From: Pilaira anomala
Lineage: Eukaryota > Mucoromycota > Mucoromycetes > Mucorales > Mucoraceae
NCBI GenBank assembly: GCA_025716855.1
Contig: JAIXMQ010000003.1
Span: 728,001 to 792,000, forward strand
Direction of reading: 5' to 3'
Length of the DNA: 64,000 nucleotides
The notes under the pieces are model-generated. The model saw only the letters and a program-made list of their open reading frames with translations. It was not told the origin of the DNA and did not search any database. Below, in pieces: positions 23,678 to 33,840 of this stretch. A program made the position numbers and the translations under genes. Numbering within the stretch: the stretch's first letter is position 1; the number at the start of each line of letters is the position of its first letter.

Positions 23678-24074
23678 CCCAGAGAAATAAATATTTTATG
23701 AAGGGAAAAATTAAACGTCGCCCGAGCTTTGTACGCAAAATAAACATTTTATTAGTTACAATTTGGACGGATTTTATTACAGTTGGTCCAACGCCAAAGG
23801 GTGGTTTTGATTTTTCCAAATGGCAGTTTTGATTCGCCCAATGGGCTGATTGGCACTTGATTATTATTGACTTCTTATTTTTTTCCCATATGTCACAAAA
23901 AAACAGGTTTCTTTGTTTTAGTTTTATTTATAAATCTTTCACTTTCTTTTCTATATATTTTTCAAATGAATCTTCCTTACCGATACAGTCTTAATCTCTT
24001 CTTTGACAACTTAACCTATCTAGACAAAATGTTGCTTCAAGAATTAAATAATTTTGAAACAGATATACATAACA

Positions 24075-24360
24075 CATGTTGTCAGCGGTAAGATATCACA
24101 AGGAAAAAGTGATTAATTTTCTAATAAATCTCAATAACAAATCCCCCCCTCCCTTTTTTTTTTTTGTACAGATTGTATGTATTCAATAAAGAGTGTATCC
24201 CAAATCCACTAGTGGTGAGGCGACTGTCAGCGAGTGAAAAAAAATGTGCGCGAAAATGGTACGCGAAAATGGTGGGCGTATCTATCCCCTTTATAAACGA
24301 GATGTTCGCTCCTTTCAATCCGCATAATCATGCTGTCGATACTCCCGAACAAATACCAAA
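24075..24360. repeat. Left outer inverted-repeat arm
   Basis: Reverse complement of 27640-27924. The right arm has three tandem 13-bp units ending in the CGCGAAAATGG phrase where the left has two, plus a longer poly-A. Confidence 0.75.
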
Positions 24361-24654
24361 AAAGATATATTTCGTATTGTATCTGGTTATACAGATTATT
24401 TCGATGACAAGAGTACCAGAAGTTTCACAACTTGGTATAGTAAAAACTACAACATTTTTTCAAAGCAGAGGAAATGAAAACAGAAAATGACGCTGTAACA
24501 AAGCGAGCCCGAATGCTGTACGGTATGAAGGAAGGGTTCTTTGGTAATGTTAAGCTACCAGCTTTACAAAAGTGATATTTAAATTCATTTATTTTCTTTC
24601 TATAGATAACGCTGTTTTAGCAATAACAGATCACCTCCATACTACAAAGTATTT

Positions 24655-25234
24655 ATGAAGATTCTTGAAGAAGAAGGCTATGAATTAATAGATTACTTAA
24701 GAAAATCAAAAGGAAAAGAAAAAGACAATGTCAGTGTCCGGTTATTAGAAACTATGGCTATTAGGCTTACAGAAAGATGTTCAGTCAAGGCCGTTTATGC
24801 TTCCCCCTTCTCTAACAGCATGGATGAAACTGCCTCAAGAGATTTATGCGAGAAGAGTAAATCCCTTGTAAAACGATTGAATAAGGTTTCTGGCAGTGTC
24901 CAAGGTATATTTGTATACATATTGTCATTATAACTGACACAACGAAAAGATAAGAAGACGCTATTTAAATATTTTGGATAGCGCATACAAGCTCGTAAAT
25001 TGCATCGCAATTAATCAAATAAAGTAACTTCAGTTCTATAGCGGCCTTGTGAAAAATATTGTAGACATAATACCAAGACGCCATGTTTATATAAATCAAT
25101 TGAAAAATGACGAATATCACATCGTCGGTTACTGTAGAAAGTCCAAAACTCAAAGTAGCAATCGAGTAATCCTATTGCAAAGAATGGTTAAGGGCGTTCC
25201 CAAGCAAAAAAAAAAAATAATAAAACGGAGCTGA
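24655..25234 (+). pseudogene. Fragments resembling a serine-recombinase N-terminal domain
   Basis: Two broken pieces look related to each other. 24655-24905 reads ELIDYLRKSKGKEKDNVSV, RLLETMAIRLTE, then VKAVYASPFSNSMDETASRD and a possible GTATAT donor after GSVQ. 25049-25198 reads NDEYHIVGYCRKSKTQSSNR and VILLQRMVKG. Both contain Y-x-R-K-S followed by an 'R..LL..M' helix. That resembles the start of resolvase/IS607-type serine recombinases, where the Ser of Y-x-R-x-S is the nucleophile. The resemblance is short. The pieces are out of frame with each other and lie inside the left part of the composite element. Confidence 0.35.
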
Positions 25235-27320
25235 CAAATAGCGAAAAAAGTATTGACTAGAATGTAATAGTAAACTTTAAATTTTTTTCCGACAGTCAAA
25301 TTTCAAAATGTGTAACAATTTCAAAAAAAAACATTGACGGATTAGTCATGCTCACCACTATTTCTTGCTAACATTGACCTTTTGGGAATGTTTTGAAGCT
25401 TTTGACATCCGATATCCGATATCGTAGGACAGTGTAGTACATCATTTATTTCTCCCAAAAACTGTTATCCTCCCATTTTATTATTTTACAAAAAAAAAAC
25501 TTTTTTTCTATTTCTTATTCTTTAAAAAATTAAATGAACACTCCAGTAGTAACAGCTTTAATAACAGCCATCTTAGTACTTAAGCAACAAGAAGAAGAAC
25601 TCTTGCGACAAGAGGAACTCTTGCAACAACGTGTACGCCATTTCGCTCCTTTCGCTTTGGCAAATTACGCACGCATTATGTTGGATCAACAAAACTTTCT
25701 GTTGCATTCAACATTCTTTTTCGACATCCCTTCCCTTTTCGAGGCCATGCCTTTCTTGATCACCGGCACTCGAACCGTCGTTAGAGTTGAAACACCAGCC
25801 AATAGTGGTTCATTCTCTGACCAACATTACTGGCAAATCGGCCACTCTCGTTTGGTCGATGACGATAACCCACGCACCAGTTTCCGTGCCATGTATCGTA
25901 TGAACCGTACGAGGTTCGAAAAGCTGGTCAACGACCTTAGTGACGACCCAGCTTTTATTTCAACGGCTCACAACCACACACCACCCTACATACAAATTTC
26001 ATGTGCTATATGGCGGTTAGCTAACTGTCATATTGGTTACCGAACAGCCAATATCGCATTCGGTGTATCCCACGGCAGCTACATGAATTTCTTTAGAAGA
26101 TTCTTGGATGCTCTCCACAACGTATACGGTGGAATCATCACTTGGCCAAAAGATGTTAGCAGAATCATCGAAATCCATAATAGATTTGAATGGCCTGAGG
26201 GAGGTGTGTCTGGTGTTGGAATTCGTCGTTTGCCACGCGTTATTGGTGCACTTGACGGAAAGAACGTGAAGATTGAAGCACCAAGAGAACATGCTGAACA
26301 TTGGAGAGATCGAAAGAACGACTTTTCAATGAAATTAACAGCAGTCTGCGATCATAAATGTAGATTTACATACATTCGTGTTGGCGATTCAGGTAAATAC
26401 ATTTATTGTTTTTAGAAACTAAATACAGTATCGTACTCACTAAGTTTCATTAGGTCGTACTCATGATGCAAGTGCTTACCAATGGTCTGCTATTGCTCAA
26501 AAGTACGTACTTGAACCCGCCGCACATTTCCCTTTAGGTGGATACATTATTGCAGGTAACTGTCGCGATATATAATTTCAATTTTCATATTGACACAAAT
26601 GTGTATATAATTTAACAATTTCAAATATTTATTTTAGACTCTGCGTACCCTTTGTCGCAATACATTGTGGTTCCTTATCCCTCTTCTGAGGTTACAGGTA
26701 ACTCAGAGGATGCAAGAGCCAAACGCAAGTTCAACAAAGTCCATTCGTCGGCAAGAATGTCAATTGAACGAGCATTTGGGATCCTTTCTGCCCGTTGGAG
26801 ATTCATTACCAAACACTTGTATATGATCGATGTTGAAGATGTTTGTAAAACAGTTGTCGCAGCATGCATTTTACACAACATCTGTATCGATGATGACGAC
26901 AACTTTTTTGACTTAAGTATTGACAACGATGACAAAGACGATGAAAATGATGCATATGAAGATGAACTCACTTATGAAGGCGCTTCTTTTGCAATTGGTC
27001 GAGCTCATAGAAATCGTCTCAATAGATGGTTTAGTGAGTTGTAGTAAAAATAAAAATACGTATTTTAATACAGATGAAAAGACTTTATTACAATTACTAA
27101 TAATGGTTTTAATTTTTTATGGATTGCGAAGCATTTCAAGTAAAATGTTTGTTTTTTCTTGCATTGCACGTCTGGTTTCACTGTTTTCATCAATAACAGC
27201 ATTATCATGTGCCATTTCATATTTAAATTGCTGAGCCATAATTGTATTTTGCATACCCTTGCATCGCTATTTTTCAGCTTCAGTTTATTATTATTTTTTT
27301 TTTTTTGCTCGGGAACGCCC
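25192..27320 (+). mobile_element. PIF/Harbinger DNA transposon with terminal inverted repeats
   Basis: The left end 25192-25244 (GGGCGTTCCCAAGC, A-run, ATAATAAA, AGCTGACAAATAGCGA) matches the reverse complement of the right end 27264-27320 (GGGCGTTCCCGAGC, A-run, AGCTGAAAAATAGCGA). The element is about 2.1 kb and encloses the three-exon transposase gene. The flanking triplets are TAA (left) and TTA (right), close to the TWA target typical of PIF/Harbinger but not identical. No Myb/SANT partner gene is seen inside. Confidence 0.7.
25534..27044 (+). CDS. PIF/Harbinger transposase (DDE_Tnp_4 / HARBI1-like)
   Basis: Exons 25534-26392, 26454-26555 and 26638-27044 join in frame (859+102+407 = 1368 nt) into 455 residues with no stop or frameshift. 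The N-terminal part carries a coiled stretch (KQQEEELLRQEELLQQR) and a helix-turn-helix-like region (RFEKLVNDLSDDPAF...ANIAFGVSHGSYMNFFRRF). The catalytic core has VIGALDGKNVKIEAP (first Asp), GDSGRTHDASAYQ (second Asp), DSAYPLSQYIVVPY, and the acidic-residue helix SIERAFGILSARWRFITKHL (Glu), as in HARBI1-type nucleases. It ends in an acidic tail and RNRLNRWFSEL. All catalytic positions are kept, so the protein could be active. Its base composition is less AT-rich than the flanks, consistent with recent arrival. Confidence 0.9.
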
Positions 27321-27363
27321 TTACCATAATATGCGCTATCCAAAATATTTAAATAGCGTCTTC

Positions 27364-27651
27364 CTATCTTTTTGTTGTCTGTGTGTCTCCTTTTACGTAT
27401 TTACGTTCTGATAAAAAATCGACGTTTTGCTTGTTCAACCATTTGCTGAATGCCAAAGATGTAGTTTTATCAAGCTTTTTTGTAAAAGCCCAATCAACTC
27501 CTAAAATTTCTTTATCGCATACATAGTCTAACATGTATGGAGAGTCTGGCGAAAATTCTACATGTGGTCGAAATACACAGTTTATAAATTCTACAATTTG
27601 CCTGTCATTGCCTATCTTTTGTTGATATTTGTTCGGGAGTATAGACAGCAT
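27364..27651 (-). pseudogene. Fragment of an unknown element-encoded protein
   Basis: A 95-residue frame starts MLSILPNKYQ in the right arm and reads a charged, ordered sequence with CVFRPHVEFSPDSPYMLDY and LGVDWAFTKKLDKTTSLAF. The left arm has the same MLSILPNKYQ start at about 24330, but its downstream sequence differs and is broken. The two start segments differ only at third codon positions over ten codons. Family unknown. Confidence 0.35.
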
Positions 27652-27924
27652 GATTATGTGGATTGAAAGGAACGAACATCTCGTTTATAAAGGAAATAGA
27701 TACGCCCACCATTTTCGCGTACCATTTTCGCGCACCATTTTCGCGCACCATTTTTTTTTTTTTTTTTTTCACTCGCTGACAGTCGCCTCACCACTAGTGG
27801 GTCTGGACGGGACACACTCTTTATACAATCTGTACAGAAAAAAGGGGGGATGGGGGATTTGTTATTGAGATTTATTAGACAATGAATCACTTCCTCTTTG
27901 TGATATCTTACCGCTGACAACATG
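27640..27924. repeat. Right outer inverted-repeat arm
   Basis: Reverse complement of 24075-24360. Differences between arms include many C/T and G/A transitions. Confidence 0.75.
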
Positions 27925-28321
27925 GTCTACGAGACGCGAAATTTTTAAGACAAAAAAAAAGTCCTGGAAAGTAAAAAAAAATCACGTTGAGTACATGTAG
28001 AGAAAAAAAATTCTTAATGCAAAAACACGCTTCTTCGATATCAAAATTTAATGAAATGGGTGTATAAACTTTTTTGCTTTTTTTTTTAAGGTTGTTTAGA
28101 GCATCCCCAACGGTCACGTTAAATGTTAAATTACACAAAAAATTTAACAAATCTCATCCCCAATGGTCGTGCGGAATATTTGTTAAATTAACAATGCAGG
28201 TCAAATTATTTAAATTAAACAATATTTTAAAAAAGTATAAAAAAAAAAAATCTTCACAAGATTTCCTCGTTTTCTTTTTTTTTTTATTATATTCAAAAAA
28301 TCTATTGATAATCTTTTTAAA

Positions 28322-28425
28322 AATGGCTATCCAAACACTACAACATTAGCAAAAACCAAAAAGTCTACCCGTGGTCAGAACTGGACAGTATCTGAAGATG
28401 AGCAATTGTGTCTCTTGGGTTGGGA
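28322..28425 (+). pseudogene. Truncated Myb/SANT-like accessory gene of Harbinger
   Basis: The + strand frame reads NGYPNTTTLAKTKKSTRGQN then WTVSEDEQLCLLGW, which resembles the first helix of Myb/trihelix proteins encoded next to Harbinger transposases (W-x(3)-EDE-x-L pattern). It is cut at the internal deletion and has no clean start ATG in this frame. Confidence 0.5.
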
Positions 28426-28818
28426 ACCATATGCCAGTTGACACATTGCTGCTGTTACTTTTTGATGCGTCGAAAGCCCAGGCTTATTAGCAGCGTCTCT
28501 TTTCTGTACAAAATAAGTATCATGGTTCTTGACGTCCTCTAAAATTCTCAAAAAAAGACTACGATTCATTCTAAAACGACAACGGAATTGTCTTGGACTG
28601 AAGACGGGAACTTCAGCAAAATAATCATCAAAAAGACGTTGATGTCCCGAAGCATGGTCTCTGTCTATGTAACGACGTTTGGATGATCTTTCGTCACTGG
28701 ATGTTCTGTTGTCCGAGGTGGCTTGTGTTGCTGTGAAATAACTAGTTGCTCTAAAAACGGTTTCCTCATACAAATCCTCTCCTTCATCATTTCCAAAGAA
28801 TCGCTTGAAGTTGTTCAT
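28375..28818 (-). pseudogene. Truncated Harbinger transposase, N-terminal part only
   Basis: The frame from ATG at 28818 (MNNFKRFFGNDEGEDLYEE) contains RRYIDRDHASGHQRLFDDYF, PRQFRCRFRMNRSLFLRI and GLSTHQKVTAAMCQLAYG. This matches the N-terminal region of plant-type PIF/Harbinger (ALP1-like) nucleases. After AYG the sequence changes abruptly and ends at 28375, where the catalytic D-D-E domain should continue. It cannot encode an active nuclease. It belongs to a different Harbinger lineage from the gene at 25534-27044. Confidence 0.8.
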
Positions 28819-29207
28819 AATAATTTTATAAAATAAGTAAATTGATAAAAATTGAAATAAACTGATCTGAAAATAAAAAAAAGTTATATTTAACAAAACC
28901 ATTGCGGATTAGTGCATTTTGTTAATTTAACTCTGGAAATTAATTTTTATTTTAACAAATAATTTAATTAAACCACTGGGGATGCTCTTACAACGCGACT
29001 TCCCATACACAAAATATGCTGAGTAATAAACCCGACACTTACTGTACACATGCACAGGCTATAAAAATGTTCATTTCAAATGCATACACCAGCATACATA
29101 ATAAATACTACAGCCAAAAAAAAAAAAAAAATCGTTTCGTTATCATTTGGTACTTCGTGAATAGCATTAAAAAAGAAAATATGTAAAAAGAAAAAAAAAA
29201 GCTTCAT

Positions 29208-29558
29208 AATAAGCGTGTTGGAGAGGAAGCATGGTTCACAGACTTGACTTTGTCTGACGATAGGCTTGCAGATGATTTGAAGATTTTACAAACTTTAGCA
29301 AGAATATGCCATCAAGAAATGATCCAAGAGTTTAAAAAGACAACAAACAACGATCATGGCTACTATCTATCTTGGCCTTTTGTTCCTTCAGCTATTAAAC
29401 TGAAATATGCTCTTGTTTTGGAGAGAAAAGCCTTACATATGGATATGCCTCTTTACAGATGTAAAGATTTCTGGCTTTTATATGAATTACATAAAAATAG
29501 AGGCTTAAAGAAGAAGAATAAAACAAACAGTTATAGCATAAGTTTCAGCTACGTTTGA
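29208..29558 (+). CDS. Hypothetical fragment, ordered sequence
   Basis: A frame of about 115 residues reads VGEEAWFTDLTLSDDRLADD..., with HGYYLSWPFVPSAIKLKYAL and MPLYRCKDFWLLYELHKNR, then a Lys-rich end. It looks like real protein sequence (mixed, ordered, few low-complexity runs), but I do not recognise it. A short TAG or CAG acceptor could join it to an upstream exon. It adjoins the deleted Harbinger element, so it may be a gene remnant. Confidence 0.3.
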   Translation, partial: NKRVGEEAWFTDLTLSDDRLADDLKILQTLARICHQEMIQEFKKTTNNDHGYYLSWPFVPSAIKLKYALVLERKALHMDMPLYRCKDFWLLYELHKNRGLKKKNKTNSYSISFSYV

Positions 29559-29867
29559 CATTAGGATCTCGCCATTAACTTTTTTTTTGAAACGAAGCTA
29601 CTTAAGTCTTTGATGACTATATCAACATGAACGGAATTAAGAATAACTTTACCCTTTCGTTACCCAATTAACCTTATACATAGATCTTCTATATGTTTGA
29701 AGTTGCTAAAAAAAAAAGGGAGGTATAAGCTTCTTACTATATTGTAATTTTAAATACTCAGAGTCTCTTCAAAAATAGCAAAAGTAATAGATACAAAATC
29801 ATATTTTATTAAAATTATTACTTAAAACATATATGCTATCAATCAGAATATTAGGAAGGTGTTACTC

Positions 29868-30563
29868 TCATCTGGTGAACATGACTTTTAAGAGGTCAAC
29901 CAATTCTTCTACTTTTCTGCTGATTAGTTTTGAGTCGTCATCCTCTTCAGCGCGACTGGCTGGTCGGTTACCTTGACGGCTGGCAGGACGACTGGCAGAG
30001 AAACTAGCGTTAGAATTGCTTCTGGGACGACCAGGCTGTCTCAAACTTTGTCTACTACTGGAGCGACTTAAAGAGCGACTAGCTTGACGGCTTGTAGGTA
30101 AGTTCGATGAAAAGCTTTGGCGGCGTCCGTTTCTCATTGTTGGCATATCTTCTTCTTCTTCTTCTTCTTCTTCGTACTCTTGTTTATCTTCTAGATTCTT
30201 GAGCGGTTGAGGGTCGTGTTCATCCAGCGTATGCTTATTTAAGCTATCAAGGTCAGTTTGCAGACAATGATACCAACAAGACGGACAAGCATAATGGTCC
30301 GAATCATACTCTTCACCTTGACTTACAAAGACATAGTCTTTATCTTGTGGTCTTCTAAAATTTCGTTCTCGAGGTGGAATATGCATTCCATGAATTCGGG
30401 CGATATGGTTCCGTGTTGAGCTAGCATTACTCAAAATGTTTCCACAGATATAACAGCCGTGAGCTAAACAAACTCTTTCTTTATCCATTCTGCTTCCACT
30501 TCTACTTACTGAATTTCTTCTTGAGTAGTTACTGGATCGACTAGATGGTCTTTCGTAATACAT
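29868..30563 (-). CDS. C2H2-type zinc-finger protein with Ser/Arg-rich tail
   Basis: A single exon of 231 residues starting MYYERPSSRSSNYSRRNS. One clear finger CYICGNILSNASSTRNHIAR-IHG has the C-x2-C...H-x4-H pattern. A second, CPSCWYHCLQTDLDSLNKHT-LDEH, keeps the four ligands with unusual spacing. An acidic run (eight or more Glu, from a CTT repeat at 30149-30173) and a Ser/Arg/Pro-rich low-complexity region follow, then a helical C-terminus (KVEELVDLLKVMF). Single fingers with a basic tail may bind DNA, RNA or protein. Function unknown. Confidence 0.7.
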   Translation of the reverse strand: MYYERPSSRSSNYSRRNSVSRSGSRMDKERVCLAHGCYICGNILSNASSTRNHIARIHGMHIPPRERNFRRPQDKDYVFVSQGEEYDSDHYACPSCWYHCLQTDLDSLNKHTLDEHDPQPLKNLEDKQEYEEEEEEEEDMPTMRNGRRQSFSSNLPTSRQASRSLSRSSSRQSLRQPGRPRSNSNASFSASRPASRQGNRPASRAEEDDDSKLISRKVEELVDLLKVMFTR

Positions 30564-30921
30564 GTTTTTGAATAGTTGTAACGAAAAGTAGTCAGAAAAA
30601 AAAATTAAAACCTAAAAAAAAGGATATTTATAAGTTATTAAATAAATCAAAAATGATTTATTTTTTTTTTAAAAAGAGAAAAAATGGTGGACAACATTTT
30701 AACATAATGGGCCTAGCATAACTATTATGACGCCTTATCAAACAAGTTTATATACCTAAAAAGAAAGACTAGAATGCTTTTTTTTAGTACTTGAATCAAA
30801 GACAAAGATCTTCATATAAATAACTAACAACTTTTCATTTAATACGATAAATAGTTTTACTAATCAAAAATCATTTTTTGTAATGAATAATGCAATTTTT
30901 ATTTTTTATTTAATCAAACAG

Positions 30922-30952
<31 letters not shown>

Positions 30953-32857
30953 AAAATTTTAGTTTGGATATAATTCGAGATTTGTTGACTTGGATTGTCT
31001 TCAATTATGAGAGTATATGTATTTTGTAATTACAAAACATATTTCTTTTTCTCTTTTACCAACTTGAGCTATATCCAAACACCAAGAATGACAACAGATT
31101 ATTATTTACTAGAAATTTGACAATATGTTATCTCTAGTTTTTTTTTGTCAATTGAGCCGGCTCAATATCAGCATCTATATGGAACTTTCTTGCAAAGGAT
31201 GGATTTAAGAGCAATCAGAATTTCTTCTCTGAAGCAAGCTTAATTTTGTCGTATCAAATCCTCGAATTGTCTTTTCGGATCGCTTGTGATTTTTAAACAA
31301 AGAAGAGGTATCTTTAATAGTTTAGAATAGGGGTTATTTTGAAGGCTATATGGTTGAGTTTATTGCTACCAAATCGACGATATTATTGTCCTTTACTTAG
31401 TTTATTTTTCAACGTAGGCTCTGGATTTGTTAAATCAATCCTTTAACTCCTTGTCGTTTCTCAACACAATCCACCAAAACTTTCTCAAGGATTTATTTAC
31501 CTGAAGTTGTCATGTTTATTACATTAATATGAATATAAAATAATGTATTATTGTAGTTTTATTTATGTCATGATTTCTATTCCACAAAATACAGAATTAC
31601 TATTTTGTTGTTACAGCTGATGTAACTCAAAAATATCCTATTCCACAGAAAAAGTGTTACAACTAAACTTTTGAGTACCCCATACATAGTCTATTGTACT
31701 CTTCAGAAGCTTTCTTTTTTTTTGTGTATGTGTGTTAACTAATATGATGCTCCATTCGTATCATTCACCAGTGACCACATATACTGCAGATCTTAAAAAT
31801 CTTGTTTTGATAACTTGAAAGAATGAATGCTTTCAAATGAAATAGTTACAAAAAGAATATATGTAATTTACTACAACATAGTTAAACTAATAGCCCTCGA
31901 GTCTGTTGTAGATATTGTCAAGGGTACTCCGGGCTTAAATAATGCTAAAACAATAAAGTAAAAGTCGCAATCCTCCCAGCATAAAAAAAAGTTGAAATTT
32001 GTGGCACCTCAATTTGATTCAGTTATGATAGACAGTAGTAAATTTGCTATCTGTCTTTTTCTTTTTTAACAGGATTTTAGTAAAAAAAAAAAAAACTTCT
32101 TTAATTAACAAAATTTATCACTATATCTTTATGTTTTGCATTGATAACAAAGAACTGTATTTTTAGAAAAAAGCTTTTTTTTTCTCTGTATATATGAACT
32201 TTGACGCGATTCATTTATTACTTAACTTGAAGAACTTTTTTTTATAAAACCTTCTGTACTTTTATTATAATCTGGTATATAGTATACAGAATAATAATCT
32301 ATAAAATAGCTCAAAAACAGGTTACAAGTATTTTCACAAAAAAAAGACTTGTAGTAATGCCATTTAAAAATGAATACTGTAATATACTAAAAACCACTTA
32401 AAACTTAATACGATAACATGTCAAAAAAACTTAAACAATAAAATGAGTAGTTATACTATATAACATACCAAACCCAACCATAAATAACCACTATATAAAT
32501 AACTTTCAAAACCATAATATAAAAATAGTCTAATAGTTCGAAAAAAACTGATTTTTTTTATTGCTACAAAATTGATATATACATACATGATTTCAAAGTT
32601 ATTTATAATTATCTGTACAATGAGCTATATATTTCCATCTATAGTTAAGTAATAGAAAAAAAAATGCAAATCATGCCGTACATATCATCATGCTACAATT
32701 TTTTTTATAAAGGTTCCATATTAGCTTAAGAAAGTTCTATGTGAATAAACAAAATGCGCGCAAAAAAACTGAAACGAAAATAAACATGTGTCCAGGGGAT
32801 ACATATCATGTCATAGCCATATGGTATACGTACATATTATGTTTATTTTAGCTTTTA

Positions 32858-32898
<41 letters not shown>

Positions 32899-33840
32899 CA
32901 CGAATATACGTGTAAAAAAAAACAAGATTGATGTATGAGCTAAATATTTACAACTCGCGTGAATTATCAGGTGTTTTGATAAAAAGAGAGAGAACACATA
33001 AAGAGGCTTCCTATGAAAGAGAGAGAAAGGGTATAAAAAAGAGCGGGATTATGTGTATTTTATCTGATGTCTCCTTATTAGATTAATATAGGAGACATGT
33101 ACAGATAAGCATATATGCAGTAGAGTAATATTTTTTTATACAATTGAGCAACACACACACAATTAATTATTTGTTTAAAATGAGATCCAAATATTTGGGC
33201 AACAATTGTAAAGAGTATTCGTGATTTCTATAGATGTGCGAAAAAGAAAGAAAGAATCGTTTCTTCAAAAAGCTCTTTTAGTTTCAAAATAAGCTTTTAA
33301 ATTATACATGTATATACATGTACAATGTAAAAAAGAAACAGTTTATTTTGTTATTTTTAAAAATATCACAAGAAGAAGGAGATTTCCTCTCTCAGACAAA
33401 ATTTCAATCACATACATTCTTAGATATTCTTATGATTTACTTTAAACATGATGACGCCCACATGTGAATTTTGTTATTTTTTTTTTTTTTTTTTTTACGC
33501 CAAAGTATATCCTGCATGAATAAATAAATAAAAGGCTAATTATTTCATTTTAAATTTTTTTTTTCCATTGTTAATTCTCTCTAAAGGGATGTGTGGGTGA
33601 GAGAGGGATTTAGAAATATGCGCTCTTCACCTAAATTTAGACAACCAATTTATCTAAATCAAGAACTAAAAGACTCTTACAAATAGAAAAAAAAAAGCTG
33701 CATACCTTTTTATTCAATTAAACATGTACACGTAAAAAAAATAAAAATCGAAATGTTCCTACATACATACGTTTATTTTATCTTCTTCCTCAAAAAGGAG
33801 GGAAAGGAAAGAACTATTTTAACTACATATACTTTTTTTT
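30564..33840. other. 3.3-kb gene-poor AT-rich region
   Basis: No supported gene. It holds a TA dinucleotide repeat (about 30930-30950), poly-T runs (32862-32894 and 33477-33496) and many short A/T tracts. Part of the 31150-31530 segment, read on the minus strand, gives short ordered stretches (for example IRGFDTTKLSLLQRRNS) broken by stops. These could be remains of an old transposon but are too short to assign. Confidence 0.6.

Larger units (their letters stand above)
24075..27924. mobile_element. Composite element bounded by long inverted repeats
   Basis: The sequence from 24075 (CATGTTGTCAGCGGTAAGAT...) recurs in reverse complement ending at 27924. The arms cover about 285 bp (24075-24360 against 27640-27924) with scattered differences and small indels. 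They share the CACTAGTGGTGAGGCGACTG block and copies of CGCGAAAATGG. Further inside, GAAGACGCTATTTAAATATT-TTGGATAGCGCAT matches again (about 24952-24989 against 27328-27364). Between these blocks the two arms differ, so they look like two diverged copies of one element in opposite orientation. A Harbinger transposon sits between them. No clear target-site duplication was found outside 24075/27924. Confidence 0.6.
28099..28987. mobile_element. Internally deleted PIF/Harbinger element with TTA target duplication
   Basis: The left end GAGCATCCCCAACGGT (28099) and right end ACCACTGGGGATGCTC (to 28987) are inverted repeats with GAGCATCCCCA exact. Both sides are flanked by TTA (28096-28098 and 28988-28990), the canonical Harbinger target duplication. 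The ends resemble the GAGCATC(T/C)CCA termini of plant Harbinger-type elements and MITEs. Inside, the start of a Myb/SANT-like frame (+ strand) meets the N-terminal part of a transposase (- strand) at about 28425, so the middle of a two-gene element is missing. Confidence 0.82.

Noticed and set aside
32862..32894. Poly-T run as a retroposon tail
   Set aside because: No matching direct repeats on its two sides were seen, unlike at 7751-7822.
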